Source: Arthrobacter sp. efr-133-R2A-120
GTDB taxonomy: Bacteria > Actinomycetota > Actinomycetes > Actinomycetales > Micrococcaceae
Direction of reading: 5' to 3'
DNA: 64,000 nucleotides
NCBI RefSeq assembly: GCF_030209835.1
Contig: NZ_JARVRF010000011.1
Coordinates: 213,004-277,003 of the forward strand
Of the stretch, positions 27,146 through 36,502 are shown piece after piece. The translations under genes were made by a program, and so were the position numbers. Within the stretch, counting starts at the first letter, position 1. Each line of letters starts with the position of its first letter. The notes beneath the pieces were generated by a model. The model saw only the letters and a list, made by a program, of their open reading frames with translations, ran no database searches and was not told where the DNA came from.

Positions 27146-28305
27146 CTACGTAGTTATCCTAATGACCGAGGCGTTCATGACGGTGTCCCCGATAGTGATC
27201 TTTCCCGTGTCCATGTATTCTTGGGAGAACTTTGGATAGATTCCCGATAGTTCTTGTTCGATCATCACCATCGTGAACGGGAATCCGAATGGATAACTAC
27301 TTACGTGCTTCAGCTTTGGTAACTTCTTCGCCAGCTGATCCCTGTCTTCAATAATGTCAAACTCGCACCGGAAGTAGTCACCGTTGGCGTACGATACGAA
27401 CAACTTCCGCCCATTCGGAGGGCACTCGAATGAAGCAGCACCTTTTGGATCTACTGTCCAAAAGTTGTCCACCAAGGCGGCCCTCAGTGGTTCACCAGGC
27501 AATGATGGAATGCGGAAGTTAACCATTTTCTCACCGTTTTTGTTGGTGCGAAACCACAGGACCGGTTCACCCCCCCCTTTTGTACGATGATGTCCTCTGG
27601 CGCATCCAAGAAGGCGTTGCCACCTACAACGGCAATCATCTCTTGCCGCATCCAATCGAAGCGGCCCGAAACGGATTTTCCCCGCCCCTTGCCTTCCTTT
27701 TTTAAAGTCCGCAGTTGATCATCGGTGTAGCTCCTATTATCCGCTTTGTCAGCGTGCTCGCGACAAAGGGCAATCATGCCCTCAGGGCGGTGGTGTTTCT
27801 TCACACGCCATGGAGGGTCGAAATGATGCCAAGTCAGATATGGGCTTCCGCAGATGTCCCCGTCCTTGTCCGCGGGACGGTGGTAACCGACTTCCTCTCT
27901 CAGAATATTAAGGACCTTAGGCGGAACTGTTCGCGTGACCATTCGAGAGATCAAGCGTGTAGATGCCAAATCAGCAAGTTCGGATCGCAACTGATCTTTC
28001 TTGCCTGATGTGTCTTCGTGGATGGTGGCTCGGAATCTGCCGTCCGGGCGTCCAAGAACGTCGACGTCGTCGCTGTTCCCACACAGGACCGAGAGTAATC
28101 CAGCCGGGCCACCATCCTCGATCACCGCTTCAGGCGTGCGGTTGAGGATGGCTTGCAGGCCGTACTCGACGACGGTCGCATGCTTTTTGCTTGTGGATTG
28201 TCCGTGGAAGGACTCCTTCGCCTTAGGGTGACTGTATCGGGCGCCACATCGAGGATTCGTTGGTCGCCACACCGAGTTGCTTGACAAAGTCCTGGCCCGA
28301 TTCAC
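27146..28305 (-). pseudogene. HNH nuclease interrupted by a frameshift at a G8 run
   Basis: The first frame (28305 or GTG 28272 down to the run at 27570-27577) carries a clear HNH domain: CGSPYLTWHHFDPPWRVKKH then GMIALCREHADKADNRSYT and DQLRTLKKEGKG. It ends at NAFLDAPEDIIVQKGG, just at eight consecutive G's. The continuation in the next frame (GGGEPVLWFRTNKNGEKMV..., 27146-27570) is a hydrophobic/beta-patterned C-terminal domain with no start of its own. One extra G, or slippage on the run, restores a ~375-residue protein. It may be a mutation, a sequencing error or deliberate slippage. It stands between Gabija and the DUF5677-like gene. Confidence 0.7.
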
Positions 28306-28337
28306 CCTTTTCTTATGAACCAGTCGAGCGGTTATTT

Positions 28338-30053
28338 ATGCGCAGACGACATGAAGGTGGGCTCACATCTTTTGTCAGCCGCGGAGGGTATGTTTTGGAC
28401 GTGAACTTCCCTAAACCGAACCAGCACACGGGACCATTGGCAGGTCACGTCCGGAAAGGACGCGTTTACAAGTCCCCGCTTGCCGCGACAGGGATGTTGC
28501 GACCAAACGACTGGTTTAAGGATGACCTACCGGACTTGCTCTGGCCAGCGCTGGTTATAGCCGAGCAGGGCAACGAGAGCGTTCATCGCTTCATCAGCTG
28601 GCAGCAGGCAGTTCAAGAACAGCTTGCCCAGCATGGAGAGACTACCGTGATAGCGGAGTTGTTGGATGGGCGTCTGACACACCTAGCGGATCTTGCCGGG
28701 AAGTTCCCGGGCTCATCTGCAATCCTATTCGAGGAGGCAAGCCGTTATGGCCTGCTATCAGCGAGCATCCGTCGTGTACTTGGTTCGTATCCGTTCATCC
28801 CTGCACCCTGGCTTGCAGGCGAATCACAGCACACACCCCCCGAGCTTGCCGAACTGCAACTCATTCAAGACGCTCTGCTCGGTGTTCTGCAGGACGGACA
28901 CCGTGAGGCACTCATCAAGTGCTTCCGCACTTGGAGCACAGTCCATGCCGGGACCTTTCGCTCGGATGCACGGACAATCCAGCTATTGAAGTCCTATCCT
29001 GGCGATACCGGCACGAGGTCCGCAGCAGATACCGTTGTGCGCGCCGGTTGGGGGGCGCATAAGGGCATGCTGCTTGTCAAAGATCCGAAGCACTTCGATC
29101 ATGCGATCAAGTGGGCGCGGGTGTTCTGGGGGGCGAACTCGATGACTTCCCGGTGTATCCGCAAAAGTGAGACGGAGGACGACTACGTGGATGGCACCGA
29201 TCAGGAGGAGCACGAAATCGAGGTGCGGACCTCGGACAGTCTGCCTGTCGAGCACGCCGCTCCGACCCCAGTTCCTGAAGACGGAGCGCATCTTCGCCGG
29301 TTCACAATGGATGTGTTGAGCAGTTTCATTGAGGCCATCGAGACAGCGCCTGCGCGCCTATATGAGAAGGAGCGACAGGAGGTCATCTCGGGACTCGTGG
29401 CCCGTGCAGGGCGGGACCTCATCGCTGTGCTTTCGGCTCCCGATCTTTGGTGCATGGAACATGGTGCGCACATCGCGCGCATGCTTGTAGAAACAAAGAT
29501 CTACCTCCGTTGGATGGCTCTTCAGGATCCATCTATCTATCGCGAGTTTCAGGAGTATGGCGCGGGCAAAGCCAAGCTCTATGCCCGCATTTCGGATGAA
29601 CTACCTGTAAAAGCACGTACTGACGGTTTTCGTGAGGCAGCCGAGGAATTGAAGCGACTGAGCCACAATAACGACGTCGTGGATGACCGGGTTGTTGACA
29701 CCCGTGACACGTTTGCGGGTGGGAAATCCATTCGGGCAATGGCTGACGAGGCAGGCCTTCTGGATTTGTACCGACAGGCCTACTCGCTTGCCAGTGGAGT
29801 CACCCACTCGGAGTGGTGGTCCGTTGAGACACATGCCATGGAGCCCTGTCTGAACGTACTTCACGGGCTGCACCTAGTTCCCAGTTTCTCACTGAGCTTT
29901 GGGGGCAATGTCTCACTAGCCTCATCGTGGGTTGACCAGTTCTACATGCTGTCACGCACCGGGTTATCCATTTTGGAAACTGATGAAGATGCAGTCGCTT
30001 CTGCCTTTGCCTGGCTTGAAGAGCCGGATCAGGAACCGCCGGAGTCAGCTTAG
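28338..30053 (+). CDS. DUF5677-like hypothetical protein
   Basis: About 571 residues from ATG 28338; a TTG at 28260 would overlap the divergent HNH gene. The first half (QQAVQEQLAQHGETTVIAEL etc.) is unrecognised. The second half resembles DUF5677: ARMLVETKIYLRWMALQDPS, IYREFQEYGAGKAKLY, a helical middle, then YRQAYSLASGVTHSEWWSVE with the conserved S..TH and a C-terminal helical stretch. No catalytic motif is obvious and no membrane segment is present. The gene is divergent from the HNH gene with a ~30-bp gap, inside a block of defence genes, so a role in defence is plausible but unproven. Confidence 0.55.
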   Translation: MRRRHEGGLTSFVSRGGYVLDVNFPKPNQHTGPLAGHVRKGRVYKSPLAATGMLRPNDWFKDDLPDLLWPALVIAEQGNESVHRFISWQQAVQEQLAQHGETTVIAELLDGRLTHLADLAGKFPGSSAILFEEASRYGLLSASIRRVLGSYPFIPAPWLAGESQHTPPELAELQLIQDALLGVLQDGHREALIKCFRTWSTVHAGTFRSDARTIQLLKSYPGDTGTRSAADTVVRAGWGAHKGMLLVKDPKHFDHAIKWARVFWGANSMTSRCIRKSETEDDYVDGTDQEEHEIEVRTSDSLPVEHAAPTPVPEDGAHLRRFTMDVLSSFIEAIETAPARLYEKERQEVISGLVARAGRDLIAVLSAPDLWCMEHGAHIARMLVETKIYLRWMALQDPSIYREFQEYGAGKAKLYARISDELPVKARTDGFREAAEELKRLSHNNDVVDDRVVDTRDTFAGGKSIRAMADEAGLLDLYRQAYSLASGVTHSEWWSVETHAMEPCLNVLHGLHLVPSFSLSFGGNVSLASSWVDQFYMLSRTGLSILETDEDAVASAFAWLEEPDQEPPESA

Positions 30054-30338
30054 AATCTAGTGTCTCGCGTATTTCGCACTAAGGAATGATGTTGACGTCC
30101 TATTAGCGGCACGGTTCCCGATGGCAGGCGTTCAAACGCAGGCTACGAACAGTCGCCAGGGGTGCAGGGCACAAACATGCGGCGGCGCGAACGGGGAGGC
30201 CTGCCGCGCAGCCTCACACCGCCGCTTCGGGAATGCCTAGAGCGTCTCCTGCCCCGAGGCACGACGAATTAGGTGTCAAGGCAAGAGAGACTTGCCCGGA
30301 CCTACGGCCGGTAGCTGAGTGTAAAGCCAAAACAGGAG

Positions 30339-30520
30339 GTGTTGACAGCGTCAACACCTTTGGCGTTAGATCGGCTCGTACCTCCGTCGGACTGCCTCGG
30401 ATTAGGCATGTTTTCGCGGGTTCCCAGTATTCACAGGGGTTGGAATGCGGTTCGAGTCCCACCTCGGGCACAGTGTTTCCACAGGTCAGGGGCCCTTTTG
30501 GGCCACTGAGTGTGTACAAA
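30339..30520. repeat. att-like unit, copy 2 (between the two island segments)
   Basis: Palindrome GTGTTGACAGCGTCAACAC (30339-30357, one mismatch), the tRNA 3'-end core exactly 112 bp after its start (30451-30472), and the half-site GTGTGTACAAA at 30510-30520. A hairpin GGGCCCTTTTGGGCC lies after the core. Long stretches between palindrome and core are also shared with copies 1 and 3 (for example GGCATGTTTTCG, GGTTGGAATGCG). Nothing else was seen in 30054-30338. Confidence 0.8.
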
Positions 30521-30884
30521 TAGTATTTTTTCGGCATCCCCGCAGGGCGCGGTTTACCTGACTCCGGCTCCCTCCTTGCTCTGTTGGGGATCTGGTTGTG
30601 TTGGCTCCTGGTCTTTCATTGCGGCAGACAGTCCGGGCGACGTGACTTGTGAGCAACGAGCGCCGGATTTTGTTTCTGCGGATCGTGTCTTACGCATTGC
30701 CGTGTCCTTCCCGTCTGTGTTCGGCACCGGTTTTGCATCCTTATTGGTTCATGGGGATTACGACGCCGGGCGACATGACCTGACGATGATCGGTATTGAA
30801 TTCTTGGCAGGTCATCAGAACAGCCCGGCAACGAAAATCGTCCGGGGATTTGACGCGGAACAGGCCATTTTGCCCCGTGTCCGA
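30521..30884. other. Non-coding stretch after att copy 2
   Basis: About 360 bp. A plus-strand frame (30510-30902) is open but runs antisense into the end of the next gene and has no domain. No terminator or RNA gene was identified. Confidence 0.35.
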
Positions 30885-31724
30885 TCAGGTGAGGGTTCGT
30901 AGTTCGAAGTTGTTGGGTACGTAGATGCTGCCCGGGGTTGGTCGGCCGGAACCGGGGTGGTTAACGAGGACGTTGCCGTGGCCGTCACCAGTGAGCCAGA
31001 AAGTCACCGCCGCTCCCGCCGGGGCGTTGACAAAGCCGGACAGGTCCTTGCGGGATCCGGACACGAAGAACGTGCGCTCCTTGCCGTCCGCGTCCACCGC
31101 TTCCAGCCTGGCGGAGACTGTGCCTTTGTAGAGGGATCGTGAGACGAACCGGGCTGTCAGTTCCTGCCACGGGCGGTCCCCGCCGGCCTTACGGGCCCGC
31201 CGGAAACGCACGACCGAGGTCAGCACAAAGGGAGAGAACCAGAGGGCGGGCAGCGCCAGGATAGTCGCGGCGAACCCGATATCGGCCCACGCCGGTCCGT
31301 CGTAACCGATGATGCGAAGCGAATCCGGGTGGTCGGGGTCGATAGCGACCGTGACCACCTGTCCGCGGGACGGCAGGTCACTGCAGGGTGCGTAGCCGGA
31401 GAACAGCACGGTGCGCGTCTGACCTGAGGAGGTGATACCGAGGTGCACCTGGCAATGGGCGCCTTTGGCGTAAAACTGGTCGGTGAGCTCCACGGTTGCC
31501 GCTGTGCGCGGCCAGTCTTCATGGAACGGCCTGGTCAGGTACCAGAAACCCGCCACCCAAAGGAGAATCGTCGTCGCGGTTATCACAATGGCCAGCCGGA
31601 GACGTCTCAGCAAGCGTCGACGCAGACCGGACTCGACCCAGGCCGGGCCGTTTCCCGCCGGACGGCCATTGGGCACAAGAGACAGATCCTCGGTCAGAAC
31701 GAGGCCCTCGTGTTCACCACTCAT
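30885..31724 (-). CDS. Membrane protein with two transmembrane segments, DUF3592-like
   Basis: 279 residues from ATG 31724, preceded by GAGGGGAAC; the frame is open further upstream but without coding character. Two membrane segments, LAIVITATTILLWVAGFWYL (~residue 46) and IGFAATILALPALWFSPFVL (~residue 145), flank an extracytoplasmic part with WPRTAATVEL, GQVVTVAIDPDHPDSLRIIG, the pattern of DUF3592 proteins. A soluble C-terminal beta domain follows. Function unknown. It is followed on the same strand by a gene for a similar protein, so the pair may act together. Confidence 0.65.
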   Translation of the reverse strand: MSGEHEGLVLTEDLSLVPNGRPAGNGPAWVESGLRRRLLRRLRLAIVITATTILLWVAGFWYLTRPFHEDWPRTAATVELTDQFYAKGAHCQVHLGITSSGQTRTVLFSGYAPCSDLPSRGQVVTVAIDPDHPDSLRIIGYDGPAWADIGFAATILALPALWFSPFVLTSVVRFRRARKAGGDRPWQELTARFVSRSLYKGTVSARLEAVDADGKERTFFVSGSRKDLSGFVNAPAGAAVTFWLTGDGHGNVLVNHPGSGRPTPGSIYVPNNFELRTLT

Positions 31725-31867
31725 GCCGTTCCCCTCACTGATGCGATCACCCCCACGTGAACGATGTCCTGAGTATCTACCGCTGGCGAAGTGGAGGCTT
31801 CGGCAAACTCGTACAGTGCGACATGTTGTGCTTAGCCTAGACCCTGCTCGATGCGCAAAACATGTCC

Positions 31868-32716
31868 TCAGCCGGTAAGGCGCCGGGGCGCGACGAGCGG
31901 GGTTGAGATGGTTGCCAGTTTGTACCACGGGCGTTCTCCCACCGCGAGGATCGCGGTCGGGCCATCGTCGGAGAGCAGGTTGAAGGTGAGCTCCTGGCCC
32001 GGGTTCGGCATCCGTGGCCAGGCAGTGAGCTTGATCTGGAAGGCGACCGGCTGGTCTTTGGTTCCTTCGCCATCAAGGATGAACACTTCGTGGAACATGC
32101 CCGATTTGTGCACCGTGACCGTGCCGGCCAGCTGCAACCACGGACGGACCTTGGGACCCAGGGAGCAAGCGCGGCGCCACGACCGCTCGCACCGGATGGC
32201 GAAGAGACCTGCGGCAAGGAAGGCGGCGCCGCTGGCCAGGCCAATGGGCAAGGGAAGGTTCGGATCGGAGGCCTCGTGCCCGACGATGACGACGTCCGTC
32301 GGATCCTCTGGATTGACCTTCAGGTCCACCCGGCTGCCTGCACCAGGCAGCACCCTACAGGTGGTGTTCACCTGGTAGCTGCCGGTCCGTGCCTGGCCGT
32401 CGAAGAGGAAGGCGAGCAGCATTTGGCAATCACTTTGGCGGCCTTTGCTCGTCGAGGCCGTGACCACGGCGGGAACCTGAGCGAAGGTGATCAACGAGCG
32501 TCGGATCGATTGCGTCAATCCCAAGACCGATACCGCAAGAACCGCGAAGCACAGCACCCATGCGGTGGCGCGGAGCAGGCGGAGCCGCTTACGCAAGGGG
32601 TTCTGGCGCCACGACGCGAACGAGGCACCCGGGGCCGGCTCTTGAGCTCGGAGGCGTGCTCCACCGGGCAGCAGGACCGAATCACGGTACACAGCTCCGA
32701 GCCTAAACCCCGACAT
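31868..32716 (-). CDS. Membrane protein paralogous to its neighbour, DUF3592-like
   Basis: 282 residues from ATG 32716. The layout repeats that of the neighbouring protein: a basic N-terminus, a first membrane segment ATAWVLCFAVLAVSVLGLT (~residue 51), an outer part with Cys pairs (SDCQMLL, NTTCRVL) and the phrase SRVDLKVNPEDPTDVVIVG, a second segment LPIGLASGAAFLAAGLFAIR (~residue 158), then a beta-rich C-terminal domain. The pair probably arose by duplication. It lies upstream of the other on the minus strand (143-bp gap), so they may be co-transcribed. No function can be assigned. Confidence 0.65.
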   Translation of the reverse strand: MSGFRLGAVYRDSVLLPGGARLRAQEPAPGASFASWRQNPLRKRLRLLRATAWVLCFAVLAVSVLGLTQSIRRSLITFAQVPAVVTASTSKGRQSDCQMLLAFLFDGQARTGSYQVNTTCRVLPGAGSRVDLKVNPEDPTDVVIVGHEASDPNLPLPIGLASGAAFLAAGLFAIRCERSWRRACSLGPKVRPWLQLAGTVTVHKSGMFHEVFILDGEGTKDQPVAFQIKLTAWPRMPNPGQELTFNLLSDDGPTAILAVGERPWYKLATISTPLVAPRRLTG

Positions 32717-32736
32717 CACCAGATACCCTGAGCGAA

Positions 32737-33066
32737 ATGGGTGTCATCACCTTTCCAGCCCATCCCGAACGACCGGCAGAGCAGCCAGCTGCCAGCGGCG
32801 CAGATCATGCTCACCGTCGAGGAGTGGAATATCCGGTGGACTGGTTCCGCCGATGATGACATTCCGTTGGTCCAGCGTGTTTTCGCGACTCGGAGGCTTG
32901 CGAAACATAGAGCCGTCGTGGAGGCGAAGTTGGCGGCAGGGCTGAACGGGCAGGTCGCCGCGTACAAGCGGTGTACGAGTTGCTCGAGGAACGGATCGGC
33001 GATGCACCTGTCAGGGGTTGGCGGCTCTGCCATGTGGGTTGGAAAGGACCGTCCTCCGTCACCTGA
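32737..33066 (+). pseudogene. Possible decayed small gene
   Basis: ATG 32737 reads MGVITFPAHPERPAEQPAAS and 19 more codons to a TGA. Further on, another frame reads QAVYELLEERIGDAPVRGWR then LCHVGWKGPSSVT. The two have protein-like composition and could be parts of one gene broken by frameshifts. No family recognised. Confidence 0.3.
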
Positions 33067-33155
33067 CCGGTGTTCCATTCTCGGATGTCCGAGGCTTAGA
33101 ATCCCCTACGGGGGACAGGTGTTTCCTTGGGATTGCATATCTTTGGGGGTACGAG

Positions 33156-34778
33156 GTGGGGTTCCGTTACCGCAAGTCGAAGAGTTTCGGGCCTGTGAGG
33201 ATCACGGCGTCGAAGCGTGGGGCGAGTGCGAGCATCGGGGCGGGCCCGTTCCGGGTTACGAAGTCCACGACAGGCCGCACAACGAGCAGTGTGAGGATTC
33301 CTGGAACGGGCGTGTCGTATGTGGCCACGAGCTCGGGCCGCCGCTCGACACGGAGGCCTGTGGCCGGGAGGTCCCGATCGGCCCGCCCGCAGGTTGCGCG
33401 CCAGGTCATCAGCGACGAGACCTGGCGGCAGCTCCTCGCACCTGATGGGACTGTTCCGGCGTCGAAGTTCCAGCGCGACTTTGTGCGAGCGGCTGTCGCA
33501 CGTGCGACGGGCAGGCGCCCGAGTCTGATGCACCTGAGCCTGGGACAGGCGGCGCGGGTCCTGGAATGTGTCGGTCAGAGCCCGGCGAAGCTGACCTCCG
33601 GCGGCCGCGGTGTGCCAAGGCTGGAGAAGGCCGGGACGGTTGCCCAGTGGAGCCTGTTCGGGCTGTTGGTGCTGATTGTAACGCTGTCCTCGCCTGCTGG
33701 CTTTGTTCTGGCCGCGGGGATCGTAGGGGTGATGTTCCTGGTGCGGAAGCGGCGCCGGAACCGGCAGGTGTGGGAGGACTCGACCTGGGCGGGAAGTCCG
33801 GTCAGCACCGCGCAAGGAATCGCAGTTCCCGGTTTCCCGATGGAGGCACCGGCGGGCCACGGCGCGCCACTGCGGCTCGCTTTTGAGGGGCTGGCACCAA
33901 TTTCGGCAGTTACTCGGCCCAGGAGTCTGGGGGAGTATCGAGTGTCGCTGGGCCGGTCGGAATGGCCGAACGTTGAAGTCGTGGGCGAGCACGCTTATAG
34001 CCACGCGATCAAGGCCGCGCTCCGCGGAAGTGGGGCGCCGGTCGCTGTACGGAGTGACAGTGAAGTTGAAGGCGTTCAGGTGGAACTCGTGGCCGAGCCG
34101 GATAACCCCTATGACGTCAACGCCATTAGCGTTCGTTGGCGGAATCAGGTCCTGGGCTATCTCAGTCGTGAAGATGCGATCCGCTATGGGCAACCTATCA
34201 GGCGAATTATTGCGAGCGGGCTTGCTGTGACGACGACGGCCCGTATTTGGGCGTACGACGCCGGTGATCGCCTTCAAGCCCGGGTCACCGTCGCCCTGCC
34301 TGAGCCGGGGCTGATCGTGCCGCTGAACGATGCCCCGACGGGCGTCACCACTCTTGTACCGTGGGGATCGGCGATTCAGGTCCTGAAGGAAGAGGACCAT
34401 TTCGACGTCCTTTTCAAACATGTGCCTCCGGACGGGGTCGGTCTCCTGCTGGTCAGCCTCCACAAGGCGATCCACACTCTCAAGAACGGTACGGAGCGTC
34501 CCTTTGTCGAAGTCCGGCTCAATGGCGAACGCGTCGGTGAGCTTAGCAACGTCACCTCCGCACATCTGTTGCCGCTTCTGGAGCACACCGAGACCGTCGG
34601 GGAAACCGCCCTCGCCTACGCTCAAATCATCGGTTCCGCCCTCGCCGCCCAGCTCGTTCTGCACGCCGCGAAGGCCACCGAGATCAGCAACGACTGGCTA
34701 TCCGCCGGGCCGCACCCCGCACCAACGCTTCTCCCATGGACCGCCGCATATGACGTTCCGCCCGCTTACAACCCATAG
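33156..34778 (+). CDS. DUF4236 + HIRAN domain membrane protein
   Basis: 540 residues from GTG 33156. This start is chosen because DUF4236 proteins begin with the (M)GFRYRKSKSFGP motif seen here. The N-terminal DUF4236 unit (ASKRGASASIGAGP, TSSVRIPGTGVSYV) is followed by a helical part, a transmembrane hairpin (WSLFGLLVLIVTLSSPAGFV, LAAGIVGVMFLV, ~residues 162-195) and a basic stop-transfer RKRRRNR. At ~residues 308-345 lies a HIRAN-type domain (VELVAEPDNPYDVNAISVRW, QVLGYLSRED), a fold known to bind DNA ends or single strands in helicases. The C-terminal 190 residues are unassigned. The coupling of a DNA-binding HIRAN to a membrane anchor is unusual. Confidence 0.75.
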   Translation: MGFRYRKSKSFGPVRITASKRGASASIGAGPFRVTKSTTGRTTSSVRIPGTGVSYVATSSGRRSTRRPVAGRSRSARPQVARQVISDETWRQLLAPDGTVPASKFQRDFVRAAVARATGRRPSLMHLSLGQAARVLECVGQSPAKLTSGGRGVPRLEKAGTVAQWSLFGLLVLIVTLSSPAGFVLAAGIVGVMFLVRKRRRNRQVWEDSTWAGSPVSTAQGIAVPGFPMEAPAGHGAPLRLAFEGLAPISAVTRPRSLGEYRVSLGRSEWPNVEVVGEHAYSHAIKAALRGSGAPVAVRSDSEVEGVQVELVAEPDNPYDVNAISVRWRNQVLGYLSREDAIRYGQPIRRIIASGLAVTTTARIWAYDAGDRLQARVTVALPEPGLIVPLNDAPTGVTTLVPWGSAIQVLKEEDHFDVLFKHVPPDGVGLLLVSLHKAIHTLKNGTERPFVEVRLNGERVGELSNVTSAHLLPLLEHTETVGETALAYAQIIGSALAAQLVLHAAKATEISNDWLSAGPHPAPTLLPWTAAYDVPPAYNP

Positions 34779-35036
34779 GAGACACTCCGGGCAGGCATGC
34801 CCCGGGCTTGCGGTGGCGTGTCGTTGTCGTGAAATCAGCGAGCTGGGGCGATCCGGTCGCCCGAATATCCCCTCTGACGGTAAGGAATGGATCATGCAGA
34901 CATGCAGATCCGGCCGGGGCGCCGTGATCCCTGAACCGAGCGCCATATTCTCGGTCAAGATCAGGGTGTCCTGTTTCCAGGCGGTGCGAAAGCCGAATGC
35001 CGGCAGGATCCTGCCGGGGATCTGGTCCCTGTCCTC

Positions 35037-35843
35037 ATGAAGCAGATGAGGCTCCGATACGCCGGGGTATGTCGATTGTGCGGCGCCTCTCTTGCGCCCG
35101 GCACCGAGGCGGTCTACGAAACCGAAACGAAGACGGTCCGTTGCTTGACTTGTGTCTCCGAGGGGAGGTCACCGGCTCCCGAACCACTAGGCGAGGATTC
35201 ATCTCCGGCGGAGTCCGGAATTGCCCGGGCGTCGGCGCGACGTGAGTACGAGCGCCGCAAGGCCAAAGATGAGGAGAAACTCCGCGGGAAATGGGGTCGG
35301 TTGGGCGGCCTTGCCGTTGCGCTCAGTGACGAGCGGCAAAGCACCAAAGCGTGGGAGCGGGGTGCGGTCGGAGAGGAACGTCTCGGGGCCAGGCTTGACT
35401 CCGCGGCCCACGGTCGTCTCGCGGTTCTTCATGACCGCCGGGGTTCGAAGGCGAATATCGACCATATCGCCATAACCCGCAAGGGGATCTGGGTGATCGA
35501 CGCGAAGCGGTACTCGGGCCGACCCGAGCTGAAGATCGAGGGCGGTATCTTGCGGCCACGCGTCGAGAAGCTCCTCGTGGGCGGGCGCGACTGTACGAAG
35601 CTGGTCGATGGCGTGCTCAAACAGGTCGGGCGCGTATGCGACGCTGTCGGGGATGTGCCGGTCACTGGGGCGCTGTGCTTCGTCGAAGCTGACTGGCCCT
35701 TGATCGGGGGCCCATTCGCGACTCGCAGTATTCACGTCCTTTGGCCGAAACGACTAGCCAAAATACTTGCAGAGGAAACAGAGGGCGACGTTGATGTCGC
35801 CGCTATCCGCGAAAAGGTAGCCGCACGGTTCAGATCGTCGTGA
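35037..35843 (+). CDS. NERD-domain nuclease-related protein with zinc ribbon
   Basis: 268 residues. The N-terminal zinc ribbon has paired Cys motifs (CRLCGASL ... RCLTC). A charged coiled-coil linker (EYERRKAKDEEKLRGKWGRL) leads to a NERD domain at ~residues 105-235: KAWERGAVGEERLGARLD, NIDHIAITRKGIWVIDAKRY, with the Glu, Asp and D-x-K residues expected of a nuclease active site, then KQVGRV and a conserved LCFVEADW strand. NERD proteins are thought to be PD-(D/E)xK-like DNA-processing enzymes. The gene follows the HIRAN protein after 258 bp in the same direction and may belong to one functional module. Confidence 0.78.
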   Translation: MKQMRLRYAGVCRLCGASLAPGTEAVYETETKTVRCLTCVSEGRSPAPEPLGEDSSPAESGIARASARREYERRKAKDEEKLRGKWGRLGGLAVALSDERQSTKAWERGAVGEERLGARLDSAAHGRLAVLHDRRGSKANIDHIAITRKGIWVIDAKRYSGRPELKIEGGILRPRVEKLLVGGRDCTKLVDGVLKQVGRVCDAVGDVPVTGALCFVEADWPLIGGPFATRSIHVLWPKRLAKILAEETEGDVDVAAIREKVAARFRSS

Positions 35844-36045
35844 AGTAACGGGATCACGGTCGTCGCCTGACTGGGGAAACCCACGCTGACATTCTGGTGT
35901 GGAGTGCGGCTGGCGCCGCGTTCAGAACCACGGTCCTGCTCGGTTCTTCGTGGCTCCAGCGTCTCCCTTTCGCTTATTGCGCTTGTTCTGTTTATTTCGT
36001 TTGAAGAGTAGGGTAAATATATACAGACAAGGAGAGGATGCGACG

Positions 36046-36501
36046 ATGGCGACTCAAACACCAACCCCGGCCTACCCTCACGGGAATGATTCTGAACTGG
36101 CGCGGGAGGCGTTGAAGACGCTGCGTCGTGCGGTTGAGGCGCACTCGGATCCGCAACAGCCGGTGGAAATGAAGGTGACCGACGGGGGAGAGCTGGAGAT
36201 GCCGCGGGCTGCGGCGGATCTGATGATAAGAATTCTTGGGAAGATGGCAGCGGGCCAAGGGGTCACGGTGGTTCCGATGAATGCCGAACTGACCACGCAG
36301 CAGGCAGCGGACATTCTGAATGTATCGCGCCCGCACCTGGTGGGGCTCCTTGAGGCCCGTGAAATCCAGTATCGAAGAGTCGGTACCCACCGGCGGGTCC
36401 TCGCCGAATCGCTCTACGCTTACAAGCGCCGCACGTCCGTGGCTCAGAAGGACGCCGCTGATGAGCTCTCGGCACTGGGTCAGGACATGGGGCTTATCTA
36501 G
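36046..36501 (+). CDS. Excisionase-type HTH antitoxin (partner of PIN toxin)
   Basis: 151 residues from ATG 36046 after GGAGAGG. The N-terminal helical region is followed by a MerR/excisionase-like helix-turn-helix, ELTTQQAADILNVSRPHLVG then LLEAREIQYRRVGTHRRVLA (~residues 85-125). Small proteins of this type immediately before a PIN-domain gene are antitoxins that bind DNA and their toxin. The PIN gene starts two bases after this stop, so the two are coupled. The AT-rich segment upstream (36013-36025) is a likely promoter/operator for self-repression. Confidence 0.78.
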   Translation: MATQTPTPAYPHGNDSELAREALKTLRRAVEAHSDPQQPVEMKVTDGGELEMPRAAADLMIRILGKMAAGQGVTVVPMNAELTTQQAADILNVSRPHLVGLLEAREIQYRRVGTHRRVLAESLYAYKRRTSVAQKDAADELSALGQDMGLI

Positions 36502-36502
36502 A

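Noticed and set aside
32741..33445. 234-codon plus-strand frame before the HIRAN gene
   Set aside because: Its second half overlaps the DUF4236 start out of frame and it lacks a domain or ribosome site; only short protein-like pieces in other frames were kept as a possible remnant.
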